Shown: positions 1 through 8,821, counted from the stretch's first letter. The stretch: DNA of 64,000 bases from Ferrovibrio sp964218355 (GCF_964218355.1 NZ_CAXPMC010000007.1:62001-126000); one strand, 5' to 3'. Numbers and translations: made by a program. Notes: generated from the sequence alone by a model not told the origin.

Positions 1-3
1 ACA

Positions 4-372
4 ATGGCTGCAACCGAAACTGCCGCGGCACCGCGGCCCGCCTTCAAGCCGGTGACGCTGACCGACGCAGCGGCGGCGCGCATCCGCGAACTGATCGCCC
101 GGGCCGACCGGCCGATTGTCGGCCTGCGCATCGGCATCAAGACCAAGGGCTGCTCGGGCATGTCCTACGACATCGACTATGCCGAGGAGAAGGGCAAGTT
201 CGACGAGCTGGTCGAGGACAAGGGCGTCACCGTGCTGATCGAGCCGAAGGCGCAGATGTACATCTTCGGCACCGAGATCGACTGGGTGGAAGACAAGCTG
301 CAATCCGGCTTCGTGTTCCGCAATCCCAACGAGAAGGGCCGCTGCGGCTGCGGCGAGAGCTTCCACGTCTGA
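4..372 (+). CDS. sufA: SufA/IscA/ErpA-type iron-sulfur carrier
   Basis: A 122-residue HesB-family A-type carrier, which receives Fe-S clusters from the assembly scaffold and hands them to apoproteins in the cytosol. The three conserved cysteines are visible: Cys50 in KGCSGMSY and Cys114/Cys116 in the C-terminal CGCGESF motif. About 13 residues precede the domain proper. The start lies three bases into the window, so its ribosome binding site and any upstream suf genes cannot be seen. Alphaproteobacterial A-type carriers often end a suf operon, and sufE and a NifU-like gene lie at the far end of this window. The SufA, IscA and ErpA subtypes cannot be separated by eye, so the symbol is provisional. 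Confidence 0.88.
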   Translation: MAATETAAAPRPAFKPVTLTDAAAARIRELIARADRPIVGLRIGIKTKGCSGMSYDIDYAEEKGKFDELVEDKGVTVLIEPKAQMYIFGTEIDWVEDKLQSGFVFRNPNEKGRCGCGESFHV

Positions 373-384
373 GGCCGCGGCGCG

Positions 385-1980
385 CTATTTCTTCTGGTCG
401 GGAATGCGCCGGCGCCAGATGGTGTAGCGCTCGAAATCGAGCAGCTTGTCGTAATCCTCGAACCGCTTGGCAAACAGCGGGTTGCGCGAGAAATATTCCA
501 GATAGTCGAAGGTCTCGCCCTGGCAGCGGGGAATTCCGGGCACGTTGTCGACGATCAGCAGCGACGGCTTCTTCCTGTTGAAATCCTCGGCCACCGAGCG
601 GAACACGAAGCTTTCCGCCGGGCTCATGCTTTCCGGCGGGGTGTACAGCGGCGCCAGTTCGCGGCATTCGGCATAGGCGCCCTGGATCAGCCACATGCTC
701 TCGAACCGCATGGTCATCTGCAGCCTGAGGTAATTGATCATCGGAAAATGCGGATAGATGCCGGGCGACAGGATCAGGATGCGGTCGTTGCGCTTTTCCT
801 GCTTCACGATCTGCATCAGTCGCCGCAATTCCGATCCGCGGTATTCGAGCTGCTTGAAGAAGGGGCGGCTGTGCAGGCCCTCCTGGTAGAAGACCAGCAG
901 CATCAGGGCGGCGGCGAACAGGCGGGCGGGGCGGGCATCGCCGCGCCGGGGCCAGACCACATGGTCCATCACATGGGCGATCACCACGCCGGCCAGCAGC
1001 AGGGTGAAGGCCTGGGCCGGCAGGGCGTGATAGGGCCAGCCCTTGTGCTGGGCATAGGCCGAAGCAAGGCCGCCGAGGCCGGCCATGAAGATCACCCGCG
1101 CCAGATGCGAGCGGATGGCGAAGAAGGCGGCGATGCCCAGCAGCGGCAGGATCAGGGTGGGCGGGCCGAGATTGGCGCTGAGCATGAGGTCCAGCGTGCT
1201 CCAGTTGCTGACCTCGCTGTAGAAGGCGCTGGCGATCGGCCAGACCACGGTGAAATATTCCGGGGTCACGATGACGGCGAACAGGGCATGGGCGATGCAG
1301 ACGCCCAGCACCGACCACGGCACCGGGTCGGCCAGGCTGCGCCGCAGGCCGCGCTGCGACAGCAGGTAGAGTTCAACCAGCAGCGGGATGCCGAGGAAAT
1401 ACGGCTTCATGGCGAAACCCAGCCCGGCCAGCAGGGCCGTGGCGACGCGCAGCTGCGGGCTGAGCGGCGCCCCGTCGGCGCGCCCGCTGGCCACCAGCAG
1501 GTAAGGCATCGCCATCACCAGCAGGATGTGTTCGCGCTGGGTGAACATGTTGTTCGGGAAGACGATCAGCAGGAACAGCAGCAGCAGCGGCAGCAGGGCA
1601 TCCGCCGTGGCATGGGCCGGGTCGAGGCTGGCGGCCAGCACCCAGCGGCAGGTGGCAAACGAGCCGGCGATGCCGAGGCCGAGCAGGCCGACCAGCATGA
1701 CGGTGCCCGGCAGGCCGGTCAGCTTCGCCAGGGCCTCGGGCAGCAGATGCAGCACGAAGACCAGCGGCGTGTTGATGTCGATGGCATCGACATAGAGCCG
1801 GCCGCCATTCAGCCACAGCTTGGAAATGTAGAGCAGGACCGCCGTGTCGTGATTGATCGGCGGAAAGAAGTAGCCGGCGATCCAGGCGGCGCAGACGGCC
1901 AGCACGAACCAGTACAGCAGGCGCGACCAGTCGGCATGCCGGCCGGAGGCCGCGGATTCGACGGGGCGGGACTGGTTCAT
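385..1980 (-). CDS. Polytopic GT-C-like glycosyltransferase, paralog of 52240-53844
   Basis: A 531-residue membrane protein with about ten or more hydrophobic segments and a soluble C-terminal tail. The first loop carries NHD at residues 43-45 followed by RLYVDAIDINTPLVF. An acidic first-loop motif in a polytopic protein is typical of GT-C enzymes (ArnT/PMT type) that use lipid-linked sugar donors. Its C-terminal segment (SFVFRSVAEDF, FDYLEYFSRN) is matched in the gene at 52240. I chose the ATG at 1980 because the frame further upstream looks non-coding. It is divergent from the methyltransferase gene at 2114, with a GT2, flippase and aminotransferase next door, so a role in surface glycan or lipid decoration is inferred. 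The exact substrate is unknown. Confidence 0.72.
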   Translation of the reverse strand: MNQSRPVESAASGRHADWSRLLYWFVLAVCAAWIAGYFFPPINHDTAVLLYISKLWLNGGRLYVDAIDINTPLVFVLHLLPEALAKLTGLPGTVMLVGLLGLGIAGSFATCRWVLAASLDPAHATADALLPLLLLFLLIVFPNNMFTQREHILLVMAMPYLLVASGRADGAPLSPQLRVATALLAGLGFAMKPYFLGIPLLVELYLLSQRGLRRSLADPVPWSVLGVCIAHALFAVIVTPEYFTVVWPIASAFYSEVSNWSTLDLMLSANLGPPTLILPLLGIAAFFAIRSHLARVIFMAGLGGLASAYAQHKGWPYHALPAQAFTLLLAGVVIAHVMDHVVWPRRGDARPARLFAAALMLLVFYQEGLHSRPFFKQLEYRGSELRRLMQIVKQEKRNDRILILSPGIYPHFPMINYLRLQMTMRFESMWLIQGAYAECRELAPLYTPPESMSPAESFVFRSVAEDFNRKKPSLLIVDNVPGIPRCQGETFDYLEYFSRNPLFAKRFEDYDKLLDFERYTIWRRRIPDQKK

Positions 1981-2113
1981 GCGGACGGTGCCGGCTGCGG
2001 GACTTTGCGGTGCGGGCCCCCGATGGGGCTGGCGGAGAACGGGTCTGCCTTGGTAAATCATTGGTTGGCACGGAAATCAATCGGAAACCGGTCGGGGCGG
2101 ATGGCAGGGCAGG

Positions 2114-2848
2114 ATGGAGCGGTCTGAATATCTCCGCATGGCGGCCCAGGAAGGAAGCATGTGGTGGTATCGCGCCCTGCATGCCCGGCTGCTGGATCTC
2201 TGTGCCCCGGACCGGCTGGCGGCTGGCCGGACATTGCTGGATGCCGGTTGCGGAACCGGCGGTCTGCTCGCCCGTCTGGTTGCGCAGCGGCCGGACCTGG
2301 TGCTGGCCGGCCTGGAATATGACGGGGAAGCGGCGGCCATCGCCCGCAGCAAGACCGGCCGGCCGGTGACGGCCGGCTCGGTGCACGCCATGCCGTTTGC
2401 CGATGCGCAGTTCGATGCCATCGTCAGTGCCGATGTGCTGTGCCATGCCGGCGTCGATCCGGGCCTGGCGCTGGCCGAGTTCCACCGTTGCCTGCGGCCG
2501 GGCGGCCTGCTGGTTCTCAACCTGCCTGCCTATCAGTGGATGGCTTCGGCCCATGACGCCCATGTCGGCAATGTCCGGCGCTTCACGGCCGGGGAATGCC
2601 GGCGGCTGGCCGCCGCGGCCGGCTTCGGCCCGGTGGAGACCGGCTATTGGAACTCGCTGCTGTTTCCGCTAATGCTGCTGCATCGGCTGGCTGCCGGCCG
2701 GAGTGACGCGCACAGCGATGTGCGGGCCTTTCCGGCCTGGCAGGACCGGCTGTTCTTCACGGCAACCGCCGTCGAGCGCCGCCTTGCCCGGACCGGGCTG
2801 GCGCTGCCCTTCGGCGGGTCGGTCTGGGTACGGGCCAGGAAAGCATGA
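2114..2848 (+). CDS. Class I SAM-dependent methyltransferase
   Basis: A 244-residue methyltransferase of the methyltransf_11 type. Motif I is LLDAGCGTGG at residues 41-50, and an acidic residue (GLEYD) follows at the end of strand 2, where SAM is bound. The motif IV region reads FDAIVSADVLCHAG and is followed by LRPGGLLVLNLPAY. The stop overlaps the start of the GT2 gene (ATGA at 2845-2848), so the two are translationally coupled. This suggests it methylates a lipid-linked sugar or another intermediate of the same surface pathway. The acceptor cannot be read from the sequence. Confidence 0.82.
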   Translation: MERSEYLRMAAQEGSMWWYRALHARLLDLCAPDRLAAGRTLLDAGCGTGGLLARLVAQRPDLVLAGLEYDGEAAAIARSKTGRPVTAGSVHAMPFADAQFDAIVSADVLCHAGVDPGLALAEFHRCLRPGGLLVLNLPAYQWMASAHDAHVGNVRRFTAGECRRLAAAAGFGPVETGYWNSLLFPLMLLHRLAAGRSDAHSDVRAFPAWQDRLFFTATAVERRLARTGLALPFGGSVWVRARKA

Positions 2849-3831
2849 AACAGCAGGACGACCACGTGCCGGCCTTTGCCCTTTCGATCGTTGTGCCCGT
2901 CTATAACGGCGCCACCAGCCTGCCGGCCCTGGTCGATGCCCTGGCGCGGCTGGAAGTGCCGGGCGGGCACGAGATCGTGCTGGTTAATGACTGCAGCCCG
3001 GACAATTCGCTGGAAGTCTGCCGCGATCTGTGCCGGCAGAATGCCGTGGCCCTGACCGTGGTCAATCTGGCGCGCAATTTCGGCGAGCACAACGCGGTGA
3101 TGGCGGGTCTCGCACAGGCGCGCGGCGCCTATATCATCACCATGGACGACGACCTGCAGAACCCGCCCGAGGAAGTGGTCCGTCTGTGGCGCTATGCCAG
3201 CGAACATGCCTTCGACGTGGTCTACACCTACTACGCCGAGAAGAAGCATGCCGTCTGGCGCAATCTCGGCAGCCGCTTCACCAACTGGTGTGCCGATTTC
3301 CTGCTCGACAAGCCGAAGGGCCTGTACCTGTCCAGCTTCCGCTGCATGAGCGCCTTCGCCGCGCAGGCGATCCTCGCCCATGCCGGGCCGTTTCCCTATG
3401 TCGACGGCCTGCTGATGCAGGTGACGCAGAAGATCGGCCGTCTGCAGGTCGACCACCTGCCGCGCGCCGAGGGGCGCAGCAACTACACCCTGCGCCGGCT
3501 GGTCCGGCTGTTCCTGTCGATGTTCCTGAATTTCTCGGTGATGCCGCTGCGCATCGGCACGCTGACCGGTTTCGTGATGGCCGGCCTCGGCATCCTGGTC
3601 TTCCTGATCATCCTGATCGAGGCGCTGAGCGGCGGCACGCCGCAGGGTTATGCCTCGGTGATGGCGGCCATCCTGCTGCTGGCCGGGGTGCAGCTGATCA
3701 TGCTGGGCCTGATGGGGGAATATCTCGGCCGGCTGTTCCTCACGGTCAACCGCAAGCCGCAATTCGTCATCCGCGGGATCGAACGCAATCCGCGCGCCCG
3801 GCAGGCCGGCGCCGGGCGGGAGGAGGCCTGA
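2845..3831 (+). CDS. GT2 polyprenyl-phosphate glycosyltransferase (ArnC/GtrB-like)
   Basis: A 328-residue glycosyltransferase. The GT-A domain opens with LSIVVPVYN (about residues 13-21), contains VNDCSPDNS, and carries the metal/nucleotide DDD at residues 101-103 (TMDDDLQNPPEE). Two hydrophobic helices follow at the C-terminus, about residues 230-300. This is the architecture of ArnC, GtrB and DPM1 homologs, which load a sugar from an NDP donor onto undecaprenyl phosphate at the inner face of the membrane. It overlaps the methyltransferase upstream and the small transporter downstream (TGATG). The three form one translationally coupled unit of modification, loading and flipping. Confidence 0.88.
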   Translation: MKQQDDHVPAFALSIVVPVYNGATSLPALVDALARLEVPGGHEIVLVNDCSPDNSLEVCRDLCRQNAVALTVVNLARNFGEHNAVMAGLAQARGAYIITMDDDLQNPPEEVVRLWRYASEHAFDVVYTYYAEKKHAVWRNLGSRFTNWCADFLLDKPKGLYLSSFRCMSAFAAQAILAHAGPFPYVDGLLMQVTQKIGRLQVDHLPRAEGRSNYTLRRLVRLFLSMFLNFSVMPLRIGTLTGFVMAGLGILVFLIILIEALSGGTPQGYASVMAAILLLAGVQLIMLGLMGEYLGRLFLTVNRKPQFVIRGIERNPRARQAGAGREEA

Positions 3832-4166
3832 TGACCATCTACTACACGATGCTCGGGATCGGCATCCTGATCGGGGTTGCCGGCCAGGTGCTGCTGAAGG
3901 CCGGGGCCAATGGCGAAACCCTGCTGCAGCAGATCCTCAATCCGCAGTCGATTGCCGGGCTGCTGCTCTATGGTGCGGCGGCATTCTGCTACATGTATGC
4001 GCTGCGCCGGATTCCGGTTTCGGTGGCATTTCCCAGCGTTTCGCTGTCCTACGTGGTGGTGGCGCTGCTCGGTTTCTGGCTGTTCGGCGAAAGCCTGACG
4101 GCAGCCAAGCTCGGCGGGATCGTGCTGATCTGTGCCGGCGTATTCCTGGTCGCCCGCCCGGCCTGA
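3831..4166 (+). CDS. SMR/EamA-type small membrane protein, putative lipid-linked sugar flippase (ArnE/F-like)
   Basis: A 111-residue protein with four predicted transmembrane helices. It contains GIGILIGVAGQVLLKAG near the N-terminus and SVSLSYVVVALLGFWLFGE in the third to fourth helix region, both typical of the SMR/EmrE fold. The start ATG overlaps the stop of the GT2 gene. In Arn and Gtr systems a protein of this size flips the undecaprenyl-phosphate sugar to the periplasm, so that role is inferred from position. A drug-efflux SMR function is the alternative, but the context argues against it. A 14-bp unit repeated three times spans its stop codon. Confidence 0.78.
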   Translation: MTIYYTMLGIGILIGVAGQVLLKAGANGETLLQQILNPQSIAGLLLYGAAAFCYMYALRRIPVSVAFPSVSLSYVVVALLGFWLFGESLTAAKLGGIVLICAGVFLVARPA

Positions 4167-4201
4167 TCTGTTTGGCCTGATCTGTTCGGCCTGACCTGTC
4201 C
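4160..4201. repeat. 14-bp tandem repeat, three copies, across the SMR gene stop codon
   Basis: Three head-to-tail units start GGCCTGATCTGTT at 4160, GGCCTGATCTGTT at 4174 and GGCCTGACCTGTC at 4188. Each contains CCTGA, so the TGA stop at 4164-4166 is part of the first unit. The repeat lies between the SMR gene and the convergent aminotransferase. Confidence 0.9.
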
Positions 4202-4212
4202 GGCCCGGCACC

Positions 4213-5334
4213 TCAGCCCCAGGCCTTCCGCACCTCCGCAACCACCGTGCCGATTTCGTCATCGGTCAGCTGGGGAAACATCGGCAGACTGAGAACGGCC
4301 CCGGCCGCCTGCTCGGTGCGCGGCAGGCCGCCGGGGCCGGTGGCGATGCGCCCGCGATAGGCCGGCTGCAGATGCACCGGTACCGGATAATGCACCAGGG
4401 TGCCGATGCCGGCGTCGCGCAGGGCCGCCTGCAGGCTGTCGCGCCGCGGACCGGCATCCAGCACATACTGATGCCAGACCGGACCGGCACCGGCGCGGAT
4501 CGCCGGCAGGCGCAGGCCGCCGAGACCGGCCAGCCCCGCCATGTAACGGCCGGCGACGGCCTGGCGCAGCGCCACATCCTCATCCAGCCGGCCGAGCTTG
4601 ACGCGCAGGATGGCCGCCTGCAGCGGGTCGAGACGGCTGTTCATGCCCGGTATGTCGCTGACATAGCGCTGACGCCAGCCGTATTCGCGGATCGCCCGCA
4701 TGGTTTCGGCCAGTGCGGCGTCGTCGGTGGCGATGATGCCGCCATCGCCGATGGCGCCGAGATTCTTGGTCGGATAGAGGCTGTAGGCGGAGGCGCGTCC
4801 CCAGCTGCCGACCATCCGGCCATCCAGCCGGGCGCCATGGGCCTGGCTGTTGTCTTCCAGCACGGCAAGGCCATGGCGGTCGGCGATGGCCTGCAGCTCC
4901 GGCATTGCTGCCGGCTGGCCGTAGATATGCACCGGGATCACCGCCTTCGGCTGCGGCACGCCGGCCGGCCAGGCCGCCAGCAGGGCCTCCAGCGCCACCG
5001 GATCCAGCGTCCAGCATTCGTCGATATCGGCCAGAACCGGGGCGGCGCCGGCCAGTTCGATGGCGGCGACTGTGGCCACCGCCGTATGCGATACCGTGAT
5101 CACCGCATCACCCGGCCCGATGCCGAGGCCGCGCAGTGCCACGATCAGGGCATCGGTACCGCTGGCCACGGCGACGGCATGGGCGCGGCCGGCCCAGGCG
5201 GCGAATTCACGCTCGAAAGCCGCGACTTCCTCACCCTGGATATACCAGCCGCTGTCCAGCACGCGCCGGATGGCGGCGTCGATGGCATCGCGCTGGGCGA
5301 GATAGGCGGCTTTCGGATTGGTCTGGGGGATCAT
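4213..5334 (-). CDS. DegT/DnrJ/EryC1/StrS-family sugar aminotransferase (ArnB/FdtB-like)
   Basis: A 373-residue PLP enzyme of the sugar aminotransferase fold. The Schiff-base lysine is K190 in SLYPTKNLGAIGDGG, and the pyridine-binding aspartate is D161 in LEDNSQAHGA. The N-terminus (PQTNPKAAYLAQRDAID) and SGWYIQGEEVAAFE match enzymes that aminate NDP-4-keto or NDP-3-keto sugars. I chose the ATG at 5334, with AGGTG 9 bases upstream; an in-frame GTG at 5346 is possible. It lies 15 bp downstream of the epimerase gene on the same strand, so the two probably make an NDP-amino-sugar for the GT2/flippase set. Confidence 0.87.
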   Translation of the reverse strand: MIPQTNPKAAYLAQRDAIDAAIRRVLDSGWYIQGEEVAAFEREFAAWAGRAHAVAVASGTDALIVALRGLGIGPGDAVITVSHTAVATVAAIELAGAAPVLADIDECWTLDPVALEALLAAWPAGVPQPKAVIPVHIYGQPAAMPELQAIADRHGLAVLEDNSQAHGARLDGRMVGSWGRASAYSLYPTKNLGAIGDGGIIATDDAALAETMRAIREYGWRQRYVSDIPGMNSRLDPLQAAILRVKLGRLDEDVALRQAVAGRYMAGLAGLGGLRLPAIRAGAGPVWHQYVLDAGPRRDSLQAALRDAGIGTLVHYPVPVHLQPAYRGRIATGPGGLPRTEQAAGAVLSLPMFPQLTDDEIGTVVAEVRKAWG

Positions 5335-5349
5335 GGCGGAACGCACCTG

Positions 5350-6336
5350 TCAGAGGTAGTGGGCGGCATGCTGGCGGTAGAAGGCGACACTGCGGGCCAG
5401 GCCCTCGGCCAGGGAGGTGGCCGGCTGCCAGCCGGTCGCCTCGCGGAAGGCGCGATCGTCGCTGTAGAAATCGCCGATATCGATCTTCCTGCGCTCGGCC
5501 GGGAATTCACGCAGCTCGAAGCGGCCGCTGCCGGCGGTTTCGACCAGCAGGCGGGCGACTTCCAGCAGGGTTGCAGGCGGCCCGCCGCCGACATTGTACA
5601 CGCGGCCGATCGTGGCATCGCAGCCCGCGGTCAGCAGCAGGGCATCGACCAGGTCCTCGACATAGGTGAAGTCGCGGCGCTGTGTACCGCCCCACACCTC
5701 GAAGGCGGTATCCTCGACCGCATGGCGCAGCCAGATGCCAAGGAAGCCCTGCCGGGCATCGCGGATGCGCATGCGTGGGCCGAACACGTTGGTCAGCCGC
5801 AGCGCCGTGGCCGGCAGGCCATGCACCCGGGCATACAGCAGGTGATAGGCCTCGGCGGCAAATTTGTGGATGCCGTTGATATCGGGCGGCGCGACCGGAT
5901 GGTCCTCGGCCACCGGCAGATGCTGCGGCGGGCCGTAGAGCTGGCGGGTCGAGGTGAAGATCACGCGCACCCGCGGATTGGCCCGGCGCAGATGCTCGAG
6001 GAAGCGCAGGTTGGCTTCCTGGTTGAGCTGCAGGTCTTCCAGGGGGCGCTGCATCGAATCCATATGCGAGGTCTGGCCGGCAAGGTTGAAGACCGTTGCC
6101 GCCTCGCCGATGGCGGCCGCGGTCGGTGCTGCATCGCCGATATCCGCCTCGATCAGGCGGATGCGGCCGCCCAGGCCGTCCAGATTGAAGGGATTGGCAC
6201 CGTATTCCGCCAGCATCCGGTCGATCACCGTGACCCGGGCGCCCAGCCCGGCAAGACGGCGGACGAGGCTGGCGCCGATGAATCCGGCGCCGCCGGTGAC
6301 CACGACCGGCCGGTCCTGCCATGCGGTATCTGTCAT
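5350..6336 (-). CDS. Extended SDR NAD-dependent sugar epimerase/dehydratase with Asn at the catalytic Tyr position
   Basis: A 328-residue nucleotide-sugar SDR. The Rossmann motif GGAGFIG is at residues 15-21, and FTSTRQLYG supplies the Ser/Thr at 129-130. The usual YxxxK is replaced by NGIHK at residues 154-158, so lysine is kept but the catalytic tyrosine is Asn. LRLTNVFGPRM and EVWGGTQRRDFTYVEDLVDAL are typical C-terminal substrate-side motifs. It sits directly upstream of the aminotransferase on the same strand. From memory, a related subfamily also carries NG-x-x-K here, so this is probably a natural variant with different chemistry and not a decayed enzyme. The reaction is not known. Confidence 0.83.
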   Translation of the reverse strand: MTDTAWQDRPVVVTGGAGFIGASLVRRLAGLGARVTVIDRMLAEYGANPFNLDGLGGRIRLIEADIGDAAPTAAAIGEAATVFNLAGQTSHMDSMQRPLEDLQLNQEANLRFLEHLRRANPRVRVIFTSTRQLYGPPQHLPVAEDHPVAPPDINGIHKFAAEAYHLLYARVHGLPATALRLTNVFGPRMRIRDARQGFLGIWLRHAVEDTAFEVWGGTQRRDFTYVEDLVDALLLTAGCDATIGRVYNVGGGPPATLLEVARLLVETAGSGRFELREFPAERRKIDIGDFYSDDRAFREATGWQPATSLAEGLARSVAFYRQHAAHYL

Positions 6337-6465
6337 GCCTGCTTGCTCCGGCGGCCGTCTGTTGCTGTCCCGGGCTCGAATCCGGTGCTCCGATTATGCT
6401 GTGTCGGTCCGGTTTTGTCAGGGGGCGGGCTTGCCGCGACAAGGCGTCCGGGGCAGATTACGGGC

Positions 6466-6873
6466 ATGTCGCATCCTGCCGGTTTCCGCCATCCCGTGCT
6501 TGCCGCCCTGGCGCTGTCCCTGCTGGCCGCCTGCAGCAGTCCGGAACCGTATTATCTCGGCCGGATCACGCCGGGTGTGACGGGTTACGACACGAACAGC
6601 GCTGTGCCGCTGAAGGACCCGAAGACCGGCCTGCCGTATTTCTCGATCTGTTATAACAGGCTGCTGCATGATGCGGCGGATATCCGCCGGCTGGTGCGCG
6701 AGCATTGCAGCGATCCGCAGCTGGTCCGCAACCAGCCCGATCTTTACGCCTGCTCCCTCGGTGCGCCGGTGCAGGCCACCTATCTCTGTTCGTCACTCAG
6801 CCGCGCGGCCGCCGAAGCAAGGCCGAATCTCCAGCAGAGCGGCACCTATACCGGCACGATCAATCTCTACTGA
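6466..6873 (+). CDS. Small lipoprotein, unknown function
   Basis: A 135-residue protein whose N-terminus ends in a lipobox: VLAALALSLLAACSS, with Cys near residue 20. The mature part contains several cysteines (YFSICYNR, VREHCSD, YACSLG, TYLCSS) that could form disulfides in the periplasm. I recognise no family. The start ATG at 6466 gives the shortest signal peptide that still has a basic/hydrophobic layout. It is convergent with ugpC, with only 14 bp between the two stops and no visible terminator. Confidence 0.7.
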   Translation: MSHPAGFRHPVLAALALSLLAACSSPEPYYLGRITPGVTGYDTNSAVPLKDPKTGLPYFSICYNRLLHDAADIRRLVREHCSDPQLVRNQPDLYACSLGAPVQATYLCSSLSRAAAEARPNLQQSGTYTGTINLY

Positions 6874-6887
6874 AGCCTGCGCGCGGG

Positions 6888-7955
6888 TCAGACGGCGATG
6901 CGCAGGCCGCTTTCGCGGTCGAACAGGTGCAGGCGGGCCGGATCGATGACCAGTCCCGGCCGGGAGCGGTCGTGGAAGCCCGCCTGGCTGGGCACGCGCA
7001 CCACCAGCTCCTGGTCGGCAAGCCGGCCATGCAGCAGGGTATCGGCGCCCAGTTCCTCGGCGACATCGACATCAAGCTGCAGGGTGGCGGCTTCGCCGGG
7101 CTGGGCCAGGCGGATGTCTTCCGGGCGGATGCCGAGGCTGTATTCGCCATCGGGAACCGACCAGCCGGCCGGCAGCGCGAGGGTGGAACCGTCGGCCAGC
7201 CGGGCCTGCGGGCCGGCAATGCGGCCGGTGACGAAATTCATGGCCGGCGAGCCGATGAAGCCGCCGACATAGGTGGTGGCCGGCCGGTTGTAGACATCCT
7301 GCGGCGTGCCGATCTGGTCGGCGCGGCCGAGATTCATCACCACCAGCCGGTCGGCCAGCGTCATCGCCTCGACCTGGTCGTGGGTCACGTAAATCGAGGT
7401 GACGCCCAGCTGGGCATGCAGCCGCTTGATTTCGAGGCGCATCTGCACGCGCAGCTTGGCATCGAGATTCGACAGCGGTTCATCGAACAGGAACACGCTC
7501 GGTTCGCGCACGATGGCGCGGCCCATGGCGACGCGCTGGCGCTGGCCGCCGGAAAGCTCCCTGGGCTTGCGCTGCAGGTAGGGCTGCAGCTGCAGGATTT
7601 CGGCCGCGCGCTGCACCCGTGTAGCGATGCCGGCCTTGTCCATGCCGCGGATGCGCAGGCCATAGGACATGTTCTCGTAGACGCTCATATGCGGATAGAG
7701 CGCATAATTCTGGAACACCATGGCGATGTCGCGCTCGGCCGGCTCGACCTGGTTGACCACGCGGTCGCCGATCGAAATGGTGCCTTCGGTGATCGCCTCG
7801 AGGCCGGCTACCATGCGCAGCAGGGTCGACTTGCCGCAGCCGCTGGGGCCGACGATGACGATGAATTCGCCGTCGGCGATCTCCATGTCGATGCCGTGGA
7901 TGGCGCGCACCGCGCCGTAATTCTTCTTCACGCCTTGCAGCGTCACCTTCGCCAT
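6888..7955 (-). CDS. ugpC: sn-Glycerol-3-phosphate ABC transporter, ATP-binding protein
   Basis: A 355-residue ABC ATPase of the MalK/UgpC group. Walker A is GPSGCGKS at residues 36-43, the signature is LSGGQRQRVAMGRA, Walker B is VFLFDEPLSNLD, and the H-loop is YVTHDQVEAM. The C-terminal third is the TOBE-type regulatory domain (SLGIRPEDI). It is the last gene of ugpBAEC, 8 bp after ugpE. The start MAKVTLQGVKKNYG at 7955 is the family-typical N-terminus. It energises uptake of glycerol-3-phosphate or glycerophosphodiesters. The ATPase alone could serve other sugars; the permeases and Pho box give the assignment. Confidence 0.88.
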   Translation of the reverse strand: MAKVTLQGVKKNYGAVRAIHGIDMEIADGEFIVIVGPSGCGKSTLLRMVAGLEAITEGTISIGDRVVNQVEPAERDIAMVFQNYALYPHMSVYENMSYGLRIRGMDKAGIATRVQRAAEILQLQPYLQRKPRELSGGQRQRVAMGRAIVREPSVFLFDEPLSNLDAKLRVQMRLEIKRLHAQLGVTSIYVTHDQVEAMTLADRLVVMNLGRADQIGTPQDVYNRPATTYVGGFIGSPAMNFVTGRIAGPQARLADGSTLALPAGWSVPDGEYSLGIRPEDIRLAQPGEAATLQLDVDVAEELGADTLLHGRLADQELVVRVPSQAGFHDRSRPGLVIDPARLHLFDRESGLRIAV

Positions 7956-7963
7956 GGGGGCGC

Positions 7964-8821
7964 TCACTTTTCCGTTTCGACGAGACCTTTGACGAACCAG
8001 CGCTGCATCAGCACCACCACGACAACGGGCGGCAGCAGCGCCAGCACGGCCGTGGCCATGATCAGCGGCCATTCGTAGATGGCTTCCGGTGCCCGCATCA
8101 TGCGACCCAGCGCCAGCACGATGGTCTGGTAATCCGCCTCGGTGGAGACCATCAGCGGCCACAGATACTGGTTCCAGCCGTAGATGAACAGGATCACGAA
8201 CAGCGCCGCGATATTGGTGCGGCTGAGCGGGATCACCACATCCCAGAAGAAGCGCAGCGGGCCGGCGCCGTCCATGCGGGCGGCCTCGGTCAGCTCGTCG
8301 GGAATGGTCAGGAAGAACTGGCGGAACAGGAAGGTGGCGGTGGCCGAGGCGATCAGCGGCAGCACCAGGCCCGGATAGGTGTCCAGCATGCCGAGATCGG
8401 CGACGATCTTGTAGGTCGGCAGGATGCGCACCTCGACCGGCAGCATCAGGGTGATGAAGATCAGCCAGAAGAAGGTCATCCGCAGCGGAAAGCGGAAATA
8501 GACGATCGCGAAGGCCGACATCAGCGAGATGGCGATCTTGCCCACCGCGATGGCCAGCGCCATGATCAGGCTGTTCAGCATCAGCAGCAGGGCGGGGGTG
8601 TTGCCGCCGGCCGCCACCTGCTCGGGGCCGCTGAACAATGCCTGTCCCATATTGTGCCAGAAGCGGCTGCCGGGCAGCAGCGCCATCGGCGCCTGCACGA
8701 TTTCCTGGATGTCGTGGGAGGCGGCGATGATGGCGAGGTAGATCGGGAAGGCGACCAGGGCCACTGCGGCCAGCAGGACCACATGGCTGAAGGCATCGGT
8801 AAGGGGGCGACGCTCGATCAT
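7964..8821 (-). CDS. ugpE: sn-Glycerol-3-phosphate ABC transporter permease
   Basis: A 285-residue inner-membrane permease with six predicted helices. The EAA loop reads ELTEAARMDGAGPLRFFWDVVIPLS, about residues 185-210, which contacts the ATPase. The N-terminus (IERRPLTDAFSHVVLL) and the GPEQVAAGGNTP periplasmic segment are typical of UgpE. The start codon overlaps the last base of the ugpA stop (8821), so translation is coupled. It forms the heterodimeric channel with UgpA. Confidence 0.88.
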   Translation of the reverse strand: MIERRPLTDAFSHVVLLAAVALVAFPIYLAIIAASHDIQEIVQAPMALLPGSRFWHNMGQALFSGPEQVAAGGNTPALLLMLNSLIMALAIAVGKIAISLMSAFAIVYFRFPLRMTFFWLIFITLMLPVEVRILPTYKIVADLGMLDTYPGLVLPLIASATATFLFRQFFLTIPDELTEAARMDGAGPLRFFWDVVIPLSRTNIAALFVILFIYGWNQYLWPLMVSTEADYQTIVLALGRMMRAPEAIYEWPLIMATAVLALLPPVVVVVLMQRWFVKGLVETEK

